Shown one piece after another: positions 58,201 through 64,000 of a DNA stretch of 64,000 bases. Numbering within the stretch: position 1 is the first letter of the stretch; each line of letters starts with the position of its first letter. The DNA comes from Cephalotus follicularis (lineage: Eukaryota; Streptophyta; Magnoliopsida; Oxalidales; Cephalotaceae): NCBI GenBank assembly GCA_001972305.1, contig BDDD01002052.1:62001-126000 (forward strand), read 5' to 3'. Under the pieces are notes generated by a model. The model saw only the letters and a list, made by a program, of their open reading frames with translations, had not been told where the DNA came from and made no database searches. Made by a program: the position numbers and the translations under genes.

Positions 58201-60300
58201 CCTTGGCAAAAAAAAAGGGCATTTAGACTTCTGGAAGCCATGGCCGCATTTTTTTCACTTAGGAAGCCAATTTAAGCATTTATTATGTCAAACTCTTTAA
58301 CAAGACACATAAGAAGGATATTTGGCCTCCCGGAAACCAAGAGCCTCATGTTTGGCACTTAGGATGGCAATTTGAGCCTTCCTTAACTGAAAAATTTCAC
58401 CATTGGCACATATGAAGGTCATTTGGCCTTCCAGAAGCTAATATCCTTATGTTTTGCACTCATCACGATAATAAGTGCCTTCGTTAAGTTAAACACTTAA
58501 ACCATGTCACACGTAGGTAATTTGGCGTGCTATAGACCAATGGACTAATCTTTGGTGTCTAGAAAGTCAATTTATACGTTCATTCAGTCAAACACTTCAC
58601 CCTTGGCACATAAGAAGGTCATTTAGCCTTCTGGAAGCCATGGCCTCTTTTTTGGCACTTAGGAAGTCAATTTAAGCTTTTCTTAAGTCAAACTCTTTAC
58701 CAAGGCACATAAGAAGGGCATTTGACCTCCCATAAGCCAAGAGCCTTATGTTTGGCCCTTGGGATGGCAATTTGACAATTCCTTAACTCAAACACTTCAC
58801 CCTTGGCACATATGAAGATCATTGGGCCTTCCAGGAGCCAAGGCACTTAAGTTTTGCATTTAACAAGGTAATATGTGCCTGCGTTAAGTCAAAAACTTAA
58901 ACCATGGTGCATATAAGTGATTTGGCCTGCTAAAGACCAAATGACTCCTCTTTGGTGTCTAGAAGGTCAATGTAAGCCTTCGTTTAATCAAACACATCAC
59001 CATGGGTACATAAGAAGGTCATTTAACCTTCTAGAAGCCATGGCCTCATTTTTTTCCCTTAGGAAGGTAATTTAAGCATTTCTTATGTCAAACTCTTTAC
59101 CATGACACATAAGAAGGGTATTTGACCTCCTGGAAGCCATGGGCCTCATGTTTGGCACTTAGGATGGCAATTTGACCATTCATTAACTCAATCATTTGAC
59201 CCTTGGTACTTATTCATGTCATTTGGCCTTCCAGAAGCTAAGGTCCTTATGTTTTGTACTTAGTAAGGTAATATGTGCCTTCATTAAGTCAAACACTTAA
59301 ACCGTGGCACATATAAGTGATTTGGCCTACTAGAGACCATAGGACTCATCTTTGGTGTCTAGAGAGTCAATGTAGGCCTTCATTTAGTCAAACACTTCAC
59401 CCTTGGCACATAAGAAGGTCATTTAGCCTTCGGGAAGCCATGACCTCATCTTTGGCACTTAGGAAGTCAATTTAAGCATTTCTTTATTGAAACTCTTTAC
59501 CAAGGCACATAATAAGGTTATTTGACCTCCCGAAACCAAAGAGCCTCATGTTTGGCACTTACGATGGCAATTTGACCATTCCTTAACTCAAAAACCTCAC
59601 CCTTGGCACATAAGAAGGTTATTCGGCCTTCAAGGAGCCAAGGTTCTTATGTTTTGCACTTAGAAAGGTAATATGTGTCATCGTTAAGTCAAACACTTAA
59701 ACCGTGGCACATATAAGCGATTTCGCCTGCTAGAAGCCAAAGGACTCATGTTTGGTGTCTAGATAGTCAATTTAAGATTTCATTTAGTCAAGCACTTCAC
59801 CATTGGCACATAAGAAGGTCATTTAGCCTTCTGAAAGCCAGAACCTCATTTTTGGCCCTTATGAAGGAAATTCAAGCATTTCTTCAATCAAACTCTTTAC
59901 CGAGGCACATAAGAAGGGATTTGACCTCCCAAAAACTTAGTGCCTCATGTTTGACACTTAGGATGGCAATTTGACCATTCCTTGACTCAAACACTTCACC
60001 CTTTGAACATAAGAAGGTTATTCGGCCTTCAAGGAGACAAGGTGCTTATGTTTTGAACTTAGCAAGGTAATATGTGCCCTCGTTAAGTCAAACAATTAAA
60101 CCGTGGCTAATATAAGTGATTTGGCTTTCTAGAGACCAAATGACTCATCATTGGTGTCCAGAAAGTCAATTTAAGCTGTCATTCAGTCAAACACTTCACT
60201 CGTGGCGTATAAGAATGTCAAGCAGCTTTCTGGAAGTCATGACCTCATTTTTTGCACTTAGGAAGGCCATTTAAGCATTTCCTCAGTCAAACACTTTACC
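46214..60300. repeat. 400-bp satellite array, block 3 (about 35 monomers)
   Basis: The longest uninterrupted block. One monomer measured: S1 49247, S2 49346, S3 49445, S4 49545, next S1 49645 (99, 99, 100 and 100 bp). Irregularities are an extra S4-type subunit (50443-50543), a partial duplication of about 46 bp (near 47386-47431), a deletion of about 30 bp at S4 near 56036, and one of about 15 bp near 56887. The only open frame of note (52214-52456 minus, 80 codons) is chance. The block ends at TTACC before element G. Confidence 0.97.
50443..50543. repeat. Extra subunit: five-subunit monomer in satellite block 3
   Basis: After GGCACATATAAGT the text jumps to S4 (CAATTAGACTTCCAGGAGCC), runs through to a second AAACCGTGGCACATATAA and then continues normally. 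CTTATGTTTTAGCACTTAGG in it is shared with the S4 near 48390, which points to unequal exchange. Confidence 0.85.
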
Positions 60301-62964
60301 TGTAATACCCTGTTTGTTCGTTTGTACTTTACAGATATTGTATACTTATATATATGTGTTTGTTTTCGGGCTTTTAATTTTGTTTAATTTTAAAGTCCGG
60401 TTGCCCTACGTTTTAGGCCTATGTGATTTGGGCTCACTTATACCAACCTGAATTTTTGGATGTGTTAATGCAATGTTGGGTTTTTATTTTATTTAATCCA
60501 ACTTATTTTATTAAAACGACTTACTTTTCTTTTCTTGTAAAATTTATTTATTTCTTTTATTCCTATTATTTCTTTTATTTTATTTTCCTTATTTCTTTCC
60601 TTTCTTCCTTCTCTTCACCCGTAACTCTCTCCCTCCCCTCATCAATTCACACGGATGAAATCTCTTTTTCCTTTCAAATTGTCTAAAAATCCTCTCTTCT
60701 TCCTTTTTGATCAGATTTTGTCTTCTTTTTTCATTTTGGTGAGAGAGATTGCCATTTTAAATGTTGCCTCTCTTTTCTGCAAGTGTCATGGCCAAATTCT
60801 GCTTGTGAAGCCTGTGTCAATCTGCTGTGGAGTCATTTCATCAACTTGTTTGAGGTAATCTCAATTTTCTGTTGTCCTTTGGTTGAGTTTCTTGTATTGG
60901 TTTAAAGTTGTATACTTTTCTCTTTGGTTTTTCTCTTTGATCCCCTGTGTACAGCCGGTTGACAAGTGGATTGTGGTATTCTTTCTGCTGTTTTTCTGTG
61001 TTCTGGAAAATCATTGCAGGTTGGTAATCTCACTATAATGATTTGTTTCACCTGTCTTTGGTTTTGTTGTTAGTGTTCTTAGTGTCCTTTAAGTTTTGAT
61101 TTCCTGTCTATATTTATGTCCTGTCATTGTGTTACTCAGTCTGTCAACATGTTTTAAACCCTCTAGACATGTCTTAATCTAGTTTTAAATGTCTGCAAGT
61201 GATAATGGACAGAATTTGGACTTGAACATATGCATATGCTTAGAGAGTTATTTCTATCTCTTGAAGTTAATCACTACCTGTATGATTCTTCATGTCAATT
61301 ATGTGTTTTTGTGTCATCTAAACATCATATAATGTCTCATGTATATGTTCATTAGTCTCTGGTATGATATCATTCATGTTTGGGCAGTTTTTGTGTTGAA
61401 AATGTCAAGTTTCTACTGTTATGTTGTCCAGAACAACTGGCTATTTTTTTTTTGAACAGTCAGCTGGTTTGGATGAGCAGTCGGCTGTTTCTATTGAGTA
61501 GTCAGCTGGCCCTATTGAACAGTCAGCTGTCAAGGTTAAACAGCCAACTGGAGCCCTGTGACAGCTGGCTATTTTGCCCAGAAATTTTTTTGGTTTCAAC
61601 TGTTTTGATCCGTTTGTTCTTCGAATCAATCCGGGTCTTTTCTAAACACTGTAATAAGTCTGTTTAATGTCTCTAATGTTTCTTAGACCCTTATATGAAT
61701 GGTTTTGGGTGTCTTTTAGATTTTTGTGCTGCAAGGGGAGTTTGATTTAAATCATCTATCCGTAAGTGCTTTTGTGAACGCATAAGGTACGGATTTCTGT
61801 CGTTCCTTGGATATCTGATTATCAAACTGAAATCAGTTTGGTTTTATGCTATGTTCCTCCGTTTTATGAATTGGATTATGTTTCAAAAAAATGAAGTTGG
61901 TTTTGACATTATTTGAATTTAAATGTTCCTGACTTTATTTTTATGCTAAGATACGTTACGATATCTTATGAAAAGATCATCTCGTTATCACGAGAAATAA
62001 ATGAGTTGATGTTTTGACTATGAAATTTACGTTATGATATCGTTGTGAACGACTTTTAAATATGTTTTATGGATTTAAATTGATTTCGATAAATTGATGT
62101 TTTCTAATGATTGAATATTGAGTATTGTACCTACCTATGGGGCGTACCATAGGCATGTTGTAGGCCTGGCACGGGGACATGACACTTCCGTAGTGGTGTG
62201 ATTAGTCTACAGCATCTCTGAATGTTATGAATAAATCCCATGAGATGGATTTATGGATCCGCTATGTATGATAGAAGTGTATGAATCGATTCTAGCATAT
62301 GATATGTGATATGAAATGATATGTGAGAATTGACTTGTGTAGTGCCGTACACTGCAATTCTAATGGGCATGTGGAATTAGCGCCTCCCTTGCAATCTATG
62401 TTATGAAATGTGATATGTATGTGGCTCAGTATGACTTTATCAATCATGAGATGATATTTTTGAAATGTTTCATAAATGTTTCGAAAGATATGAAATTGGT
62501 ATTTTATGGAAATTCGAATATGATTAAACTGTTTTAATTGCTTAAGATTTCTGTTATGAATTTTATTGAAATCTTACTGCTGTTAAACTTATCGTTTACT
62601 GCTTTTTCTTTCCTTATCCGTACTGAGGTTTGCACAACCGCGTTTTTGTTTTCCATGCGGCAGGTTATCAGGAGCAGCGGGGGAATGTGTGAAGGAGAGA
62701 TGACCACTTTTGTCGTGGATCCCTAGGAGTGTGATCCATATGTGTGTTTTTCGTTATAGTGGTCCTGAACAATATGTCAATTGGTTTATGTTTCAGTATT
62801 TTACGTTCTGAAATATGTTCAGTTTTAAATTTTGAACAGTTTTTCAGTTATGCTATGACCGCCACGTTTCTGCTAATAAAGTAATGTTTATGTTCAGATA
62901 AGTTACGCTATGATAAGTTCTGTATTATGACCTGTGATGACTCCCGCCGTCCGGGGGTGTTACA
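60301..62964 (+). repeat. 5' LTR of element G
   Basis: 2664 bp, starting TGTAATACCC and ending GGGGGTGTTACA. A pyrimidine-rich part lies at about 60520-60640. A motif cluster lies at 61436-61573. Open frames of 60-95 codons in the T-rich part show hydrophobic low-complexity text and no domain. Confidence 0.92.
61436..61573. repeat. CAGTCAGCTG-type motif cluster in LTR of element G
   Basis: AACTGGCT, CAGTCAGCTGG, CAGTCGGCTG, AGTCAGCTGG, CAGTCAGCTGT, CAGCCAACTGG and CAGCTGGCT, mostly about 21-25 bp apart. It starts CCAGAACAACTGGCTATT and is followed by TTGCCCAGAAA. Solo LTR B on its plus strand has CAGGACAGTCGGCTATT at the start of its cluster and the same TTGCCCAGAAA after it. Confidence 0.8.
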
Positions 62965-62969
62965 GATTG

Positions 62970-62980
62970 TGGTATCAGAG
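62970..62980 (+). other. Primer binding site of element G
   Basis: TGGTATCAGAG, five bases after the LTR end, initiator tRNA-Met type. Confidence 0.88.
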
Positions 62981-63140
62981 AATAGGTTTTGTTTCCTTAG
63001 AAGGCCTAACTAGGTTTGACCTGTGAGATTGGGTAGACACCGGGTTAGGCTGTTCGGTTATGATTTTATGATATGTTTTCTGCTTCGGTCTTTGTTCTTT
63101 GTTATTTGTGATGTTTTATGTTTTTAGTGCCTTTTCGTAG

Positions 63141-63344
63141 ATGGTACGTACAAGGAACGCTGCTCAGAGGATTTAACCGGTTGAGGCTCAGGAAGTCAGA
63201 AATGAGCCTACCGTGGAAGAGTTAGTACGTCGGGCACTCGTTCAAGAGGTACGACGCGTGATGAGTCAGCAGAATATGGATCAGGGCCGTAGAGAGCCGG
63301 TTGCTGAGGAGGATGCTCCAGCTAATGTTCAGTTCGGAAGATAA
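63141..63344 (+). pseudogene. gag N-terminal stub of element G
   Basis: The ATG at 63141 begins MVRTRNAAQRI, then TAA (63174-63176; CAA would restore Gln), and the same frame continues PVEAQEVRNEPTVEELVRRA and QEVRRVMSQQNMDQGRREP, ending at TAA 63342-63344. This is the charged N-terminal part of a Ty3 gag. Capsid, zinc knuckle and pol are deleted. A 22-bp direct repeat (63249-63270 and 63371-63392) spans its middle and the deletion side. It is related to the stub in element H at 709. Confidence 0.7.
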
Positions 63345-63401
63345 GCTGGGGACAGGACGTGATCAGGGTCGTACGACGCGTGATGAGTCAGCTGATGTTC
63401 A

Positions 63402-63520
63402 GTTTTGCTAATAAAGTAATGTTTATGTTCAGTTAAAGTTATGTTTATGTTCAGATAAGTTACGCTATGATAAGTTCTGTATTATGACCTTGACGACTCC
63501 CGCCGTCCGGGGGTGTTACA
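63402..63520 (+). repeat. Residual 3' LTR end of element G
   Basis: Starts within TTTTGCTAATAAAGTAATG, equivalent to about 62868 in the 5' LTR, and runs to GGGGGTGTTACA. A small duplication (AATGTTTATGTTCAGTTAAA region) is absent from the 5' LTR. Confidence 0.85.
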
Positions 63521-64000
63521 TTACCAAGGCACATAAGAAGGGCATTTGGCCTCCAAAAAGCTATGAGCCTCCTGTTTGGCACTTAGGATGGCAATTTGAC
63601 CTTTTATTAACTGAAACACTTCACCCTTGGCACATATGAAGGTCATTTGGCCTTCTAGGAGCCAAGGTCCTTATGTTTGGCACATAGGAAGGTAATATGT
63701 GCTTGCGTTAAGCCAAACACTTAAACCATAGCAGTTATAAGTGATTTGTTCATCTAGAGGCTAGAGGACTCATGTTTGATGTATAGAAAATCAATTGAAG
63801 CCTTCATTCAGTCAAACACTTCACCATTGGCACATAAGAAGGTCATTTAGCCTTCTAGAAGCCATGGTATCATTATTTATAATTAGGAAGGTAATTTAAG
63901 CATTTATTAAGTTAGACACTCTACCAAGGCATATAAGAAGGGCATTTGGCCTCCCGGATACCAAGAGCCTCATGTTTGGCACTTAGGATGGAAATTTGAC
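63521..64000. repeat. 400-bp satellite array, block 4 (runs off the right edge)
   Basis: Resumes with TTACCAAGGCACATAAGAAG (S2 end and S3 start), in register with the end of block 3 after the 5-bp duplication. Confidence 0.97.

Larger units (their letters stand above)
60301..63520 (+). mobile_element. Ty3-like element G, internally deleted
   Basis: Flanked by TTACC (60296-60300 and 63521-63525), splitting the satellite at the S2/S3 junction. It has a full 5' LTR (60301-62964), a primer site, a gag stub (63141-63344) and only about 119 bp of the 3' LTR end (about 63402-63520). All of pol and most of the 3' LTR are missing. Same family group as element H. Confidence 0.92.

Noticed and set aside
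60423..60858. Hydrophobic open frames that look like membrane proteins
   Set aside because: The T-rich pyrimidine tract of the LTR of element G gives Phe/Leu/Ser-rich text by composition.
61441..61667. Repeat-like peptides on both strands (NSQL on plus, ADCS on minus)
   Set aside because: These are translations of the CAGTCAGCTG motif cluster. A similar pattern in solo LTR B follows from the shared DNA motif, not from a conserved protein.
1..64000. Host protein genes, tRNA, rRNA or telomere repeats
   Set aside because: I looked for conserved domains outside retroelements, tRNA-like cloverleaf boxes and TTTAGGG runs and saw none. The tRNA-like text is limited to primer sites. A tRNAscan and protein search would be decisive.

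Overview
This window is repeat-dense plant heterochromatin, probably pericentromeric or knob-like, and contains no host gene that I can recognise. The plant assignment rests on three things: Ty3 elements of the Tekay/Del chromovirus type, Ty1/copia elements with initiator-Met primer sites and 2.2-2.6 kb LTRs, and a long satellite with a plant-like period. Every coding sequence found belongs to a retrotransposon and is broken. I cannot name the species.

The backbone is one tandem satellite with a period of 398-401 bp. About 21.2 kb is present, roughly 53 monomers, in four blocks: 3149-8326, 40639-42095, 46214-60300 and 63521-64000. Each monomer consists of four diverged subunits of 99-100 bp (called S1 to S4 here), so it is a tetrameric higher-order repeat. 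The blocks resume in register across each insertion, so they were once one array.

Insertions into or beside the array: (H) a Ty3-like remnant at 1-3148 that runs off the left edge and is cut by the satellite; (A) a minus-strand copia element at 8327-40638, TSD ATATG; (E) an unclassified insert at 42096-46213; (G) an internally deleted Ty3-like element at 60301-63520, TSD TTACC. Element A was itself hit three times: by solo LTR B (11350-13471, TSD TCTAG), by full-length Tekay-type element C (14341-24115, TSD CTTCC) and by full-length copia element D (29551-39764, TSD GAAAC). Insert E contains solo LTR F (42216-45076, TSD GTATA). By eye the LTR pair of A differs most (about 7 per cent), D less (about 6 per cent) and C least (about 3 per cent), which fits the nesting order.

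The most unusual signal is that most of these retroelements, both Ty1 and Ty3, carry clusters of short palindrome-like motifs with a TCGA core (GCGTCGACGC, CAGTCGACTG, CATCGATG and variants), repeated about every 20-30 bp in their LTRs and, in D, also in the leader behind the primer site. Solo LTR B and element G appear to share one such cassette in opposite orientations relative to their LTRs. Other points are a dyad at the same place in all four satellite subunits, a TTAGCC-13 nt-GGCTAA inverted repeat kept in three Ty3 LTR types, and stop codons in element C that mostly look like C-to-T changes, as expected for heavily methylated DNA.
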